A program made the position numbers and the translations under genes. From Prado023 sp963714995 (GTDB lineage: Bacteria; Actinomycetota; Actinomycetes; S36-B12; CAIYMF01), in the NCBI GenBank assembly GCA_963714995.1, contig CAVQQP010000006.1:1-64000 (forward strand): a stretch of DNA of 64,000 bases, written 5' to 3'. How positions within the stretch are numbered: the first letter of the stretch is position 1; the number at the start of each line of letters is the position of its first letter. The notes beneath the pieces were generated by a model that saw only the letters and a list, made by a program, of their open reading frames with translations, did not search any database and was not told the origin of the DNA. Positions 16,986 through 25,778 of the stretch are shown in pieces.

Positions 16986-17627
16986 ATGGCCCACATCAGC
17001 GCCGTGTGCGTGCTGCACGCCCTGCTCCCGGACCCGCCCGACTCCGACGGGCGGACGGCGATCGACAAGCGTCCCGTCCGGGGCCCGGTGGCCGTGGGCC
17101 CCCTCGGCCTCGAGGGCGACCGGCAGGTCGACACCGAGCACCACGGCGGCGTGGACCAGGCCGTGTACCTCTACTCCGACGAGGACGCCGACTGGTGGGC
17201 CGGCGAGCTCGGCCGGGACATCCCACCCGGACTGTTCGGTGAGAACCTGCGGACCTCGGGGATCGACCTGAGCGCCGCCCGCATCGGCCAGCAGCTGCGC
17301 GTCGGCGATGCCCTGGTCCTCGAGGTGACGGCCCCGCGCACGCCGTGCTCCACCTTCGCGCGCCGGATGGGCGAGCCGCACTGGGTGAAGCGCTTCACGC
17401 AGCGCCGGGCGCCGGGGGCCTACGCCCGGGTCGTCGAGCCCGGTGCGGTGGAGGTCGGCGACGAGGTCGTCGTGCTCACGGAGCCGGCGCACGACGTGTC
17501 TGTCGCGTCCGTGATGCCACCCGTGGAGTCGGGGGCCTTCGCCCGGCTGCTGGACGCCGAGCGCGCGGGCGCCGTCGCGCTGAGCGACCGGCTGCGCACC
17601 GCGGCCCTGAAGTCCCTCGGCGCCTGA
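16986..17627 (+). CDS. MOSC-domain protein (YiiM-like)
   Basis: A 213-residue MOSC protein. GPLGLEGDRQVDTEHHGGVDQAVYLYS, FGENLRTSGID and ITAPRTPCSTFARRM-like text (VTAPRTPCSTFARRM) with its conserved Cys are diagnostic. MOSC proteins bind the molybdenum cofactor; YiiM reduces N-hydroxylated compounds such as 6-hydroxylaminopurine with help from a partner. Here no beta-barrel iron-sulfur domain is fused, so an electron donor encoded elsewhere is needed. A perfect palindrome ends the region downstream. Confidence 0.88.
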   Translation: MAHISAVCVLHALLPDPPDSDGRTAIDKRPVRGPVAVGPLGLEGDRQVDTEHHGGVDQAVYLYSDEDADWWAGELGRDIPPGLFGENLRTSGIDLSAARIGQQLRVGDALVLEVTAPRTPCSTFARRMGEPHWVKRFTQRRAPGAYARVVEPGAVEVGDEVVVLTEPAHDVSVASVMPPVESGAFARLLDAERAGAVALSDRLRTAALKSLGA

Positions 17628-17638
17628 TCGCACGCCTT

Positions 17639-17681
17639 TGGTAGTCGATTCGGTCGATTGGATCGACCGAATCGACTACCA
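17639..17681. repeat. perfect 20-bp-arm palindromic repeat
   Basis: Arms TGGTAGTCGATTCGGTCGAT at 17639-17658 and their exact reverse complement at 17662-17681, with a 3-base loop. It sits between the convergent MOSC and response-regulator genes, where it could end transcription from both sides. Copies exist at 11158 and, inside a gene, at 50953. Confidence 0.9.
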
Positions 17682-17728
17682 CGCCGTCGTCCGACCGCGG
17701 TCCGCCCACCTGTGACGGCCGCCGATGG

Positions 17729-18436
17729 CTAGGACCTCTCCGGACCCCCGTGGCGCGACCACCACAGGGCCGCCTGGACCCGGTCGGTCACCCCGATCTG
17801 GCCGAAGATGCTCGTCAGGTGCGCCTTGACGGTCTTCTCGGCGATCCCGAGACGGCGGGCGATCAGGCGGTTGCTCAGGCCCTCGCCGATGAGCGCGAGC
17901 ACCTCCCACTCCCGGGCGGTCAGGGACGGTCCGCCCGCACCGCTCGCCCCGGCCGCACCCGGCCGATCGGCCACCGGTGCGGCGACTGGGCTCTGGCGCC
18001 GCTCGATCAGCGCCAGCGCGGCCCGCGGGTCGAGCGGCGCCTCGCCACGGGCTGCTGAGCGCACGGCGTCGGCCAGGGCACCGGGGTCGGCGTCCTTGAG
18101 CATGAACCCCACAGCGCCGGCGTCGATCGCCGCCGTCACGTGGTCGCGGTCGGCGAATGTGGTCAGGACCACGACCCGTACGGACGGGTGGGCGGCGGTC
18201 ACCCGCGCCGTGGCCTCGACCCCATCCATCCCCGGCATGGAGAGGTCCATGAGGACCACGTCGGGTGCCGAGAGCGCGACAGCCTCGATCGCTGCCTGCC
18301 CGTCGGCGGCCTCCCCGACGACCTCGATCCCGGTGGCCCGACCGAGCAGCATCCGCAGCCCGGCACGGACCACCTCGTGGTCGTCGACGACGAGGACACG
18401 GATCGCCGTGGTCCCGGAGCCTGGTCCCTCGGTCAT
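17729..18436 (-). CDS. NarL/LuxR-type response regulator
   Basis: A 235-residue two-domain regulator. The receiver has IRVLVVDDHEVVRAGL, the phosphoacceptor in DVVLMDLSMPGMDG (about Asp 64) and VVVLTTFADRD/GFMLKDADP for switch residues. The LuxR helix-turn-helix is LTAREWEVLALIGEGLSNRLIARRLGIAEKTVKAHL. A Pro/Ala-rich linker joins them. Its start overlaps the stop of the sensor kinase gene by four bases (ATGA). Targets are unknown. Confidence 0.93.
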   Translation of the reverse strand: MTEGPGSGTTAIRVLVVDDHEVVRAGLRMLLGRATGIEVVGEAADGQAAIEAVALSAPDVVLMDLSMPGMDGVEATARVTAAHPSVRVVVLTTFADRDHVTAAIDAGAVGFMLKDADPGALADAVRSAARGEAPLDPRAALALIERRQSPVAAPVADRPGAAGASGAGGPSLTAREWEVLALIGEGLSNRLIARRLGIAEKTVKAHLTSIFGQIGVTDRVQAALWWSRHGGPERS

Positions 18437-19695
18437 CGCGGCACCACCATCCGCACCGTGGTCCCCGCCCCGGGGGCGGACACGATCGTGAGCGCCCCGC
18501 CCAGGGAGTGCGCCAGGTCGGCCAGCAGGCGCAGGCCGACGTGCCCCGACTCCACGCCGGCCGGATCGAACCCGGCGCCGTCGTCGCTGACGGTGAGCTC
18601 GACGGGGCCCCCGTCAGGGGCCGCGACGGTGACCATCGCGTGCGATGCCCGCGCGTGGCGCCGAACGTTCGACAGCGCCTCGCGGATGGCCCGGTACACC
18701 GCCTCCTGGGTGCGCCCGGGCAGCTCGATGCTCGGGTCGATGCGCACGTCGATGTCGACGTCGGCCGGGCCCGCGGCGACCAGGTCGGCCACGGCACCCG
18801 CCAGTCCGACCTGACTCAGGTTGGGCGGGTAGATCTCGACGAGCAGGGAACGCAGGCTGCGGACGCTGCGCCGCGTGGAGGTGGCTGCCGCACTGAGCTC
18901 CCGGGCGTGTGGCGCATCGGCATCGGCCAGGGCATCCAGGGAGTAGGTGACCCCGACGAGGTCCTGGACCACGCCGTCGTGCAGGTCGGCGGCGATCGTC
19001 CGCCGCTCGTGGTCGGACGCAGCCAGGGACTGGGCGAGCAGCCGTTCCCGCTCGTCCTGGCTGGCCTGGAGCCGTCGCGCGAGGCGCCAGCTGAGCAGCG
19101 CCTGCACGGCCCCGAGCAGCAGCAGCCCAGCGAGCACCACGGGGGCGAACGCGCGCAGGATCCGCTGCGTCACGGCATCGATCCCCGCAGTGGACTGGTA
19201 GGTCTCGAACAGCAGCCGACTGCCGTTCGGCTCCTCGATCGCGACGTACACCTCCAGGAGCTCCTCGAAGTCGGACTGGTCGGCGTTCTCCACCTCCGAC
19301 AGGTCGGAGAGCTCCGCGCTCGACTCGCCCGTGGCGAGCACCTCCTGCTGGTCCGCGCCCAGCGGGAACCGGGTGCCGATCCCCTCGAGGTCGTCGGAGT
19401 AGAGGATGGTCCCGTCGGCGCTCCACACCTTGGCAGCCACGATCTGGTCGCTGAGGACCGACGCCACGACGACGGCGTCGAAGTCGTCGCGGGCCTGCGG
19501 GTCCCCCGCGACCAGCCCGGGGGTGACGGCGGGCTCGATGACGGCGCGTGCCAGCATCTCGGTGGCCTGCTCGGCCTGGTGGACGGCCTCGCCGGTGGCC
19601 ACGGTCCGGGCGGTCCAGAAGGTGCCGACCCCGATGCATGCGGCTGCGACCGTGCTCAGCAGTGCGGAGACGGCCACCTCGCGTCGGACGGTCAC
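18433..19695 (-). CDS. membrane sensor histidine kinase (NarX/DesK class)
   Basis: A 420-residue kinase: an N-terminal membrane helix, a roughly 130-residue extracytoplasmic sensor segment (EMLARAVIEPAVTPGL... to FETYQSTAGID), a second helix, and a HisKA_3 dimerisation domain with the phospho-His in SDHERRTIAADLHDGVVQDL. The ATPase has VSDDGAGFDP and GHVGLRLLADLAHSLGG. This belongs to the short ATP-binding class that pairs with NarL-type regulators, as here. The GTG at 19695 has a CACAAT hexamer six bases upstream, again a leaderless layout. The signal sensed is unknown. Confidence 0.9.
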   Translation of the reverse strand: MTVRREVAVSALLSTVAAACIGVGTFWTARTVATGEAVHQAEQATEMLARAVIEPAVTPGLVAGDPQARDDFDAVVVASVLSDQIVAAKVWSADGTILYSDDLEGIGTRFPLGADQQEVLATGESSAELSDLSEVENADQSDFEELLEVYVAIEEPNGSRLLFETYQSTAGIDAVTQRILRAFAPVVLAGLLLLGAVQALLSWRLARRLQASQDERERLLAQSLAASDHERRTIAADLHDGVVQDLVGVTYSLDALADADAPHARELSAAATSTRRSVRSLRSLLVEIYPPNLSQVGLAGAVADLVAAGPADVDIDVRIDPSIELPGRTQEAVYRAIREALSNVRRHARASHAMVTVAAPDGGPVELTVSDDGAGFDPAGVESGHVGLRLLADLAHSLGGALTIVSAPGAGTTVRMVVPR

Positions 19696-19739
19696 ACGCC
19701 CATTGTGGACGCGTGACCGTCCCTCGGGTGGAGCCACTC

Positions 19740-20138
19740 CTAGACGGTCAACGAGGCGCGGCACACCTCACCGGTGCGCGCGTTGCGTGCGGTGGCCGAG
19801 ATCCGCTGGCTGCCGGCGGTGTCCGACGTCCGCCGCTCGACGCTGAAGGAGCCGCTGGGGGCCTGGGTGGTGCGCCTCCCGGAGGCGAACACCGATCCGT
19901 TGGAGCGAAGGGTCCAGGTCCAGCTCTGTCCGACCCTGTTGACGTCGACCTCGAGCTCGACCTCCATCCGGCCGTCGTCGGGCTTGGCCTTGAGCTTCCA
20001 GTCCGCCCGCTTGGAGCAGTCGCCGCGGACGATGACCCGGCCGTCACCGTCCTTGGCCGAGGCGGGTGCCGTGGCGGTCAGCCCGCCGATCATGAGGACG
20101 GCCAGGGCGGTGGATCCGAGGCGACGGGTGGTGGTCAT
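19740..20138 (-). CDS. small secreted beta-rich protein
   Basis: A 132-residue exported protein: the signal peptide MTTTRRLGSTALAVLMIGG ends near ATAPASA, leaving a mature domain of about 105 residues. The mature part has a regular strand pattern (VIVRGDCSKRADWKLKAKPD, MEVELEVDVNRVGQSWTWTL, RISATARNARTGEVC) and two cysteines that could pair. This looks like a single immunoglobulin-like sandwich. AAGGAG precedes the ATG at a good distance. The function is unknown; the phrase RVGQSWTW recurs in many actinobacterial secreted proteins. Confidence 0.75.
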   Translation of the reverse strand: MTTTRRLGSTALAVLMIGGLTATAPASAKDGDGRVIVRGDCSKRADWKLKAKPDDGRMEVELEVDVNRVGQSWTWTLRSNGSVFASGRRTTQAPSGSFSVERRTSDTAGSQRISATARNARTGEVCRASLTV

Positions 20139-20243
20139 GTGCGGTACTCCTTGAGGTGGGTGTGCCTCGAGTCTGTGGCGTGCGAGGTCGCAACCACCAT
20201 CGGACCTTGGTCGTAGGACCAGCACCGGGGGCGGGCGGGCCGC

Positions 20244-21029
20244 TCAGCGGCTGGCGCGCAGGTCGTCGTCCGGCTGGCTGACACTGCCGTGGCCCAGCTC
20301 CCACAGGCGGATGCCCCCGGAGATGCCCGCCTCGTTGGGGACGATCGTGACGTCCGCGCCGAGGTCGAGGGTGAGGCGCTGGGCGTTCCCGCCGCCGACG
20401 TAGAGCCGGTCCCAGACGAACATGGGGCGCAGGCCGTCCACCGCCTTGCGGACGCGCCGCGACCAGCGCTTGGCGCCGAGCTCGCGGCGCGCGAGGTCGC
20501 CGATCCACTCGTCGTAGATCACGCCCTTGCGGACGGGTGAGCGCGAGAGCTCGATCTTCGGCGCGAGGCTCCCGTCGTCGAACACCGCGCATCCCAACCC
20601 CGTGCCCAGCGTGAACACCACCTCGAGGCCCTCCCCGGACACGACGGCCGCACCGTGGACCTCGGCATCGTTGACCACGCGGGTCGGGATCCCCAGCCCC
20701 CGCGCGAGCGCGGTCTGGGCGTCGAAGTGGTCCCAGGCCCGTTCGAGGTCGGGATCCACCGGGGAGTGCGGGCCACCGGTGGTGATGTAGTGCGGGGTCG
20801 TGATGACCCGGCCATGCCGGATCATCCCCGGGACGCCCACGGTGGCGCGGTCGGCCGGGGGCAGGTCCTCAGCCAGGTGGCAGAGGACCTCGACGAACCG
20901 CTGTGGCGGCATCGGGTAGGGGGTCGGGATCCGAACGGGATCGGCAACCATCGCCCCGTCGGGATCCAGGACCGAGCCCTTGAGCCCGCTCCCGCCGCAG
21001 TCGATGGCCAGTGTGCGCTCGAGTTCCAC
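20244..21029 (-). CDS. ROK-family kinase, polyphosphate-glucokinase-like
   Basis: A 261-residue ROK-fold kinase. LAIDCGGSGLKGSVLD is the phosphate-binding start, TRVVNDAEVHGAA holds the catalytic Asp, and TLGTGLGCAVFDDG is the second phosphate loop. Length and the phrases SPVRKGVIYDEWIGD and KRWSRRVRKAVD are typical of actinobacterial polyphosphate glucokinases, which phosphorylate glucose using polyphosphate or ATP. The GTG at 21029 has a CACCCT hexamer seven bases upstream. The classical zinc-binding ROK cysteine cluster is absent, as expected for this branch. It is divergent from cysD. Confidence 0.85.
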   Translation of the reverse strand: MELERTLAIDCGGSGLKGSVLDPDGAMVADPVRIPTPYPMPPQRFVEVLCHLAEDLPPADRATVGVPGMIRHGRVITTPHYITTGGPHSPVDPDLERAWDHFDAQTALARGLGIPTRVVNDAEVHGAAVVSGEGLEVVFTLGTGLGCAVFDDGSLAPKIELSRSPVRKGVIYDEWIGDLARRELGAKRWSRRVRKAVDGLRPMFVWDRLYVGGGNAQRLTLDLGADVTIVPNEAGISGGIRLWELGHGSVSQPDDDLRASR

Positions 21030-21205
21030 AGAGCACAGGGTGCCGCATCGGGCCCGGTCCACGCCGCGCCAGAGCCCCAGGATCGCATCGGATGCGCTGC
21101 GCGCCGTCCGTGATCGGTTCGGAGCCCGACGAACGCGACCCGCTCGAACCCGACGCGATCCGGGGGAGGGGGCGGCAGGCGACGCGGATGGGACAGAATC
21201 CCTGC

Positions 21206-22147
21206 ATGACCTCTGCTGCCAGCGCTGTGCCGTCGCCCCGAGGGTCTGTCGGGGATGCGGTCCTCGACGCGCTGGAGGCTGAGGCGATCTGGGCGCTGCG
21301 CGAGACGGCTGCTGCGTTCCGCAACCCCGTGATGCTCTACAGCATCGGCAAGGACTCCGGGGTGATGCTGCACCTGGCGGCCAAGGCGTTCGCCCCGGGG
21401 CCGATCCCGTTCCCGGTGCTCCATGTGGACACCACGTGGAAGTTCCGCGACATGATCACCTTCCGCGGGCAGATGGCCGAGCAGTACGGCCTGGACCTGC
21501 GCGTGGCCACGAACACCGAGGCGGTGGCCGAGGGCGTCACCCCGTTCAGCCACGGCGCGCAGGAGTACACGCGGCTGATGAAGACGGTCGCCCTGCGCAC
21601 GGCCCTCGACGAGGGCGGCTACGACGCGGCGATCGGCGGGTCGCGCCGCGACGAGGAGCGCAGCCGCGCCAAGGAGCGGATCTTCAGCCTGCGGATGCCG
21701 GGGCACCGGTGGGAGCCGCGCCGCCAACGCCCGGAGCTGTGGCACACGGTCAACGCCCACCTCGCGCCCGGCCAGACGATGCGCACGTTCCCGCTGTCGA
21801 ACTGGACGGAGATCGACGTCTGGCACTACGTGCGTCGCGAGGGCCTGCCCGTCGTGCCGCTGTACTTCGCCGCGATGCGCCCGACGGTGGTCCGCGGTGG
21901 CCAGCTGATCGTGGTCGACGACGACCGGATGGCGCTCGAGCCCGGAGAGGTCCCCGTCGAACGCCTGGTCCGGTTCCGGTCGCTGGGCTGCTACCCGCTC
22001 AGCGCCGCAGTGGCCTCCCCGGCGGCCACCCTGGATGACGTGATCGCCGAGATGGAGGGCTCGCGGCAGTCCGAGCGCGCGGGCCGGATGATCGACGGCG
22101 AGGGCGGAGCCTCGATGGAGGCCAAGAAGGTCGAGGGGTACTTCTGA
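21206..22147 (+). CDS. cysD: sulfate adenylyltransferase small subunit
   Basis: A 313-residue PP-loop protein. The pyrophosphate loop is LYSIGKDSGVML, with LHVDTTWKF, GGSRRDEERSRAKERIFS and LSNWTEIDVWHYV, all standard CysD signatures. With CysN it makes adenosine 5'-phosphosulfate from ATP and sulfate, driven by GTP. The ATG at 21206 was preferred over upstream codons, which read through intergenic sequence. It overlaps cysNC by one base (TGATG), so the two are translated together. Confidence 0.93.
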   Translation: MTSAASAVPSPRGSVGDAVLDALEAEAIWALRETAAAFRNPVMLYSIGKDSGVMLHLAAKAFAPGPIPFPVLHVDTTWKFRDMITFRGQMAEQYGLDLRVATNTEAVAEGVTPFSHGAQEYTRLMKTVALRTALDEGGYDAAIGGSRRDEERSRAKERIFSLRMPGHRWEPRRQRPELWHTVNAHLAPGQTMRTFPLSNWTEIDVWHYVRREGLPVVPLYFAAMRPTVVRGGQLIVVDDDRMALEPGEVPVERLVRFRSLGCYPLSAAVASPAATLDDVIAEMEGSRQSERAGRMIDGEGGASMEAKKVEGYF

Positions 22148-23997
22148 TGGGGCTCATCCGCCTGGTCGCCTGCGGCAGCGTCGACGACGGCAAGTCCACG
22201 CTGATCGGCCGGCTGCTGGCCGACACCGACTCCGTCCCCGAGGACACCCTCGAGCTGGCGCGCACGGTCCGCCGCGCCGGGTCGACGATCCCGGCGGGCG
22301 AGATCGACTACTCGCTGCTCACCGACGGCCTGGAGGCCGAGCGCGAGCAGGGCATCACGATCGACGTGGCCTACCGGCACATGGCGCTCCCCGACGGCCG
22401 CCGGGTCGTGATCGCCGACGCGCCGGGTCACGAGCAGTACACCCGCAACATGGCCGTGGCCGCCTCGACGGCCGATGTCGCGCTTCTGCTGGTGGACGCC
22501 GCCCGCGGGGTGACCCGCCAGACCTACCGGCACCTGACCATCTGCGCGCTCATGGGCGTGCACCACGTGATCATCGCGGTGAACAAGCTCGATGCCGTCG
22601 GCTTCGACCACGCCCGGTACTCCGAGCTCGCCGACGCGGTGGCCGGAGCCGCCGCCCGCCTGGACTTCTCCCGGGTCACCGTCATCCCGGTCAGCGCCCT
22701 GGCCGGGGACAACGTCACGACCGTCTCCCCGCGCACCGAGTGGTACGCCGGCCCCACGGTCATCACCGCCATCGGCGAGACCCACGAGCTCGACGCGCTC
22801 CCGGCGACGGCCTCCCGGCCGGCGCGGGTCCCGGTCCAGACGGTCGTCCGCGCGGACGGTTTCCGCGGGGTGGCCGGCACGCTGGTCACCGGACAGCTCG
22901 CGGTCGGCGACGAGGTGTCCGTGGCGGGGGCCGGCGTGACCGGCCGGGTCGGTCGGTTGCTCGTGGCCGGCACCGATCGGGAGCGTGCGACGGCCGGGGA
23001 CGCTGTCGCCATCGAGCTGCTGCCCGACCTCGATGTCACCCGCGGCGACCTGCTGGAGTCGGCCGGGGATCAGGTGGTCCCGGCCGACCGGTTCTCCGCC
23101 GATGTGGTGTGGCTCGGCGAGGAGCCGCTGGCCCACGGGCGGTCCTACCTGCTGGTCTGCGGCCCCCTGGTCGTCCCCGCGGTGGTCACCAGCGTCCGCC
23201 ACCGACTGGACGTCACGACCGGATCCGAGGATGCGGCCCGAGTGCTGCGCCTCAACGACGTCGGTCGGGTCGAGGTGGCCACGGACCGCCCGGTGCCGAT
23301 CGAGCCCTACCTGCACAGCCGGGACACCGGTGGGTTCGTCCTCGTGGACCGCCTGTCCGCCGACACCGTCGCCGCGGGCATGGTGCGCTACGCCCTGCGC
23401 CGCTCGGCGAACGTGCGCAGCCATGAGTTCGTCGTCGACCGCACCGCCCGTGAGCGCCTCAACGGGCACCGCGGCCGGGCTGTCTGGCTCACCGGGCTCT
23501 CCGGTTCGGGCAAGTCCACGATCGCCGATGCCGTGGAGCGCGACCTGCATGCCCAGGGGGTGCGCACGTTCGTCCTCGACGGTGACAACGTGCGTCATGG
23601 CCTGAACAAGGACCTCGGCTTCACGGCCGAGGACCGCGCCGAGAACGTGCGCCGCGTGGCCGAGGTCGCCCGCCTGATGGTCGAGGCCGGCACGGTGGTG
23701 ATCGTCGCGCTGGTGTCGCCGTTCCGCGGTGACCGGCGGGCCGCCCGCGACCTGTTCGCCCCGGGGGACTTCGTCGAGGTGTTCGTGCGGACCCCGGTGG
23801 AGGTGTGCGCCGCCCGGGACCCCAAGGGCCTCTACGCGAAGGCGGCGTCCGGCGAGCTGCCCAACCTCACGGGCGTCGGCCAGGACTACGAGGAGCCGTT
23901 GTCCCCCGACCTGGTGGTTGCCGGCGACGGGGATTTGCAGCAGGCTGTGGCCGCGGTCGTGGCGGCTGCGACCGGGGCTGGGACGCAGGGGGACTGA
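22147..23997 (+). CDS. cysNC: bifunctional sulfate adenylyltransferase large subunit / APS kinase
   Basis: A 616-residue CysN-CysC fusion. The N-terminal GTPase has CGSVDDGKSTLIGRLL, REQGITIDVAYR, DAPGHEQYTRNM and VNKLDAVGF, then two beta-barrel domains. From about residue 435 the APS kinase follows: VWLTGLSGSGKSTIA, FVLDGDNVRHGLNKDLGF and DPKGLYAKAASGELPNLTGV. The product makes APS and then PAPS, feeding sulfite formation or sulfotransferases; one sulfotransferase lies at 39.6 kb. It ends one base before the next start codon. Confidence 0.95.
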   Translation: MGLIRLVACGSVDDGKSTLIGRLLADTDSVPEDTLELARTVRRAGSTIPAGEIDYSLLTDGLEAEREQGITIDVAYRHMALPDGRRVVIADAPGHEQYTRNMAVAASTADVALLLVDAARGVTRQTYRHLTICALMGVHHVIIAVNKLDAVGFDHARYSELADAVAGAAARLDFSRVTVIPVSALAGDNVTTVSPRTEWYAGPTVITAIGETHELDALPATASRPARVPVQTVVRADGFRGVAGTLVTGQLAVGDEVSVAGAGVTGRVGRLLVAGTDRERATAGDAVAIELLPDLDVTRGDLLESAGDQVVPADRFSADVVWLGEEPLAHGRSYLLVCGPLVVPAVVTSVRHRLDVTTGSEDAARVLRLNDVGRVEVATDRPVPIEPYLHSRDTGGFVLVDRLSADTVAAGMVRYALRRSANVRSHEFVVDRTARERLNGHRGRAVWLTGLSGSGKSTIADAVERDLHAQGVRTFVLDGDNVRHGLNKDLGFTAEDRAENVRRVAEVARLMVEAGTVVIVALVSPFRGDRRAARDLFAPGDFVEVFVRTPVEVCAARDPKGLYAKAASGELPNLTGVGQDYEEPLSPDLVVAGDGDLQQAVAAVVAAATGAGTQGD

Positions 23998-23998
23998 G

Positions 23999-24433
23999 AT
24001 GGACGCTCGTCGAAGCATCTGGCCGGCCTTCCTGTCCGGGCTCGTCGGCCTCGGCCTGATCATCGGCGGCATGGCCCTTCCCTGGGTCGATGGCCGCGAG
24101 GGGTCGACGCTTCCGTGGCGGTCGGTCCTGCCGTGGGACCTCGCCCAGGCGGAGGTCCAGTCGATGCTGGCCTCGATCGCCCTGCCGATCGTCGTGGCGG
24201 CGGGGTTCTGCCTGCTGGCGATCCTCGTGCGGGTGCGCGGGCTGGCGATCGCCCTGTCCTTCGTCGTCCTTGGGCTGCAGATCGCGTGGTTCGCCTCCGA
24301 GGCGTTCCGCCGCTCCCGGGGCGACCTGCTCGTCTCGCAGCTCGAGGTGGGGGCCTGGCTGGCCCTCCTCGGAGCCATCCTGGTGATGGTGGGCGCGTTC
24401 CTGACCCCACGCTGGGAGCCCGTGGTCCGCTGA
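23999..24433 (+). CDS. four-helix membrane protein of unknown function
   Basis: A 144-residue membrane protein whose ATG lies one base past the cysNC stop, so it is translationally coupled. Four hydrophobic stretches are visible (FLSGLVGLGLIIGGMAL, SIALPIVVAAGFCLLAIL, GLAIALSFVVLGLQIAWF, VGAWLALLGAILVMVGAFL) with a short charged loop after helix three. No catalytic motif stands out. Position suggests a helper role in sulfate metabolism or transport, but that is inference only. Confidence 0.75.
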   Translation: MDARRSIWPAFLSGLVGLGLIIGGMALPWVDGREGSTLPWRSVLPWDLAQAEVQSMLASIALPIVVAAGFCLLAILVRVRGLAIALSFVVLGLQIAWFASEAFRRSRGDLLVSQLEVGAWLALLGAILVMVGAFLTPRWEPVVR

Positions 24434-24501
24434 CGCGGGACGGGTGTCGGGCGGCACTGTCTCGGCCGGGCGTCTGTGGGAAGGCCAGGTGTCTGTGGGA
24501 A

Positions 24502-24689
24502 GGACCGTGCGGCCGTTCCGGTCGAACCGCCCGGTCGGTTTCCGGGGTCCCAGCGACGCCCATCGGACCTCGCGCCCGTTCGCGTCGAACCTGATGCGCC
24601 GACCCGACCGGGTTCAACGCGAACAGCCGCAAGGTCCGCCTCGCGGGCACCGGGACCGTGCCGTTTCGACGCGAACGGGTGCGAGGTTG
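24502..24689. repeat. cluster of four 27-bp repeats, two in each orientation
   Basis: Copies at 24502-24528 and 24565-24591 (plus) and 24611-24637 and 24663-24689 (minus). The shared core is CCGTTCGCGTCGAACC, itself containing the palindrome GTTCG-CGT-CGAAC. A 13-base direct repeat (GTCTGTGGGAAGG) occurs twice just before copy 1. The cluster fills most of the 326-bp gap (24434-24759) between the membrane protein and the TauE/SafE gene. Together the copies could fold into large stem-loops. Confidence 0.8.
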
Positions 24690-24746
24690 GTCGGATCCCG
24701 GTGGGCGACTCGCTCGCGTGTCCTATTCCCCACCATTCCGATCGGG

Positions 24747-24752
24747 TATGAT
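24747..24752 (+). promoter_or_regulatory. leaderless consensus -10 (TATGAT) of the TauE/SafE gene
   Basis: TATGAT is followed by seven bases and the ATG at 24760. No ribosome binding site precedes that ATG, so this decides the start: earlier ATGs at 24748 and 24751 would lie inside the -10 box. Confidence 0.6.
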
Positions 24753-24759
24753 GGCGAGC

Positions 24760-25650
24760 ATGTTCCTGACGGTCCTCGTGTTCGCGTTCGTCGGCGCTGC
24801 CGCACAGATGGTGGACGGGACCCTGGGCATGGGCTTCGGCGTCACGTCGGCGACGCTGCTGACCCTCCTGGGGTACTCCGCCGTCGCGGCCTCGGCGGGA
24901 ACCCACGCGGCGAAGATGGGCACGACCTTCGTCTCGGGAATCAGCCACTGGCGCGAGGGCAACGTGGACTGGCGGGTGCTCGTGGTCATGGCGCTGCCCG
25001 GTGCGGTCGGCGCCTTCATCGGGGCCGTGATCCTCACGACCGTCGCGTCCAACGCCGCGCGGCTGTGGATGGCCTGCATCCTGTTCCTCCTCGGGCTGGT
25101 GATCATCGCGCGCTTCGGCTTCGGCCGGAACCTGTTCCCCGTCGTGCGTGCCCGCACCCGGCATCTCTGGCCGGTCGGGCTGGTCGGGGGACTCGTGGAC
25201 GCGACGGGCGGCGGCGGATGGGGCCCGGTGGCGACGCCCTCGCTGCTGACCCTCACCCGGCACGAGCCGCACCGCGTGGTGGGGACGGTCAACGCCGCCG
25301 AGTTCTTCGTGGCGGTGGCGGCGTCGGCCGGCTTCCTGTTCGGAGCCGGCGACTCGGGCGTGCCCTGGCTGCCCGTGCTCGGCCTCGTCCTCGGTGGAGC
25401 GCTGGTCGCCCCGGTCGCTGCCCGGCTGGCCCGGCGCGCGCCCACGGCGATCCTCGGCGTGTGCGTCGGCGGCATGGTGCTGGTCAGCAACGCCGCGGTG
25501 ATCTCGAAGGTCCTCGGGGTCCCGGGGGCGGTTGCCGGCATGGCCGTCCTGGGCCTGATCGTGGCGACGGGATGGCTGGCCCTGCGGGTTCACCGCGCGG
25601 GGATCCCGGCCGCCGCTCCCGAGGTGGATGAGCCGGCCACGATCCTCTGA
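24760..25650 (+). CDS. TauE/SafE-family membrane exporter (sulfite/organosulfonate type)
   Basis: A 296-residue protein with about eight helices in two repeated halves. The family signatures are AAAQMVDGTLGMGFGVTSATLL in the first half and GLVGGLVDATGGGGWGPVATP in the second, with HEPHRVVGTVNAAEFFVAVAAS. TauE/SafE proteins export sulfite, sulfoacetate or related anions. It lies downstream of sulfate activation, which points to release of excess sulfite or uptake of a sulfur anion. The repeat cluster occupies its upstream region. Confidence 0.88.
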   Translation: MFLTVLVFAFVGAAAQMVDGTLGMGFGVTSATLLTLLGYSAVAASAGTHAAKMGTTFVSGISHWREGNVDWRVLVVMALPGAVGAFIGAVILTTVASNAARLWMACILFLLGLVIIARFGFGRNLFPVVRARTRHLWPVGLVGGLVDATGGGGWGPVATPSLLTLTRHEPHRVVGTVNAAEFFVAVAASAGFLFGAGDSGVPWLPVLGLVLGGALVAPVAARLARRAPTAILGVCVGGMVLVSNAAVISKVLGVPGAVAGMAVLGLIVATGWLALRVHRAGIPAAAPEVDEPATIL

Positions 25651-25778
25651 GCTGCTCGGGACCGCGACCGATCGCAGCGAGCTGGGACGCGCACCCTTGG
25701 GCGGCTCGACCCGACCGGGCAACCGGTCGGCCGACATGCCACGATGGGCCGGTCATCACCACTCGCAGGAGGAATTGC

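Noticed and set aside
24502..24689. SOS (LexA) boxes in the repeat cluster
   Set aside because: The core is GTTCGnnnCGAAC, the opposite polarity of the CGAAC-N4-GTTCG actinobacterial LexA box.
24502..24689. CRISPR array
   Set aside because: The repeats are in both orientations with unequal spacing and no cas genes are present in the window.
21991..25737. Very long antisense frame over cysNC and the exporter gene
   Set aside because: It is a GC-bias shadow: no known domains, Arg/His/Gly/Asp-rich composition, and it lies opposite genes with clear family motifs.
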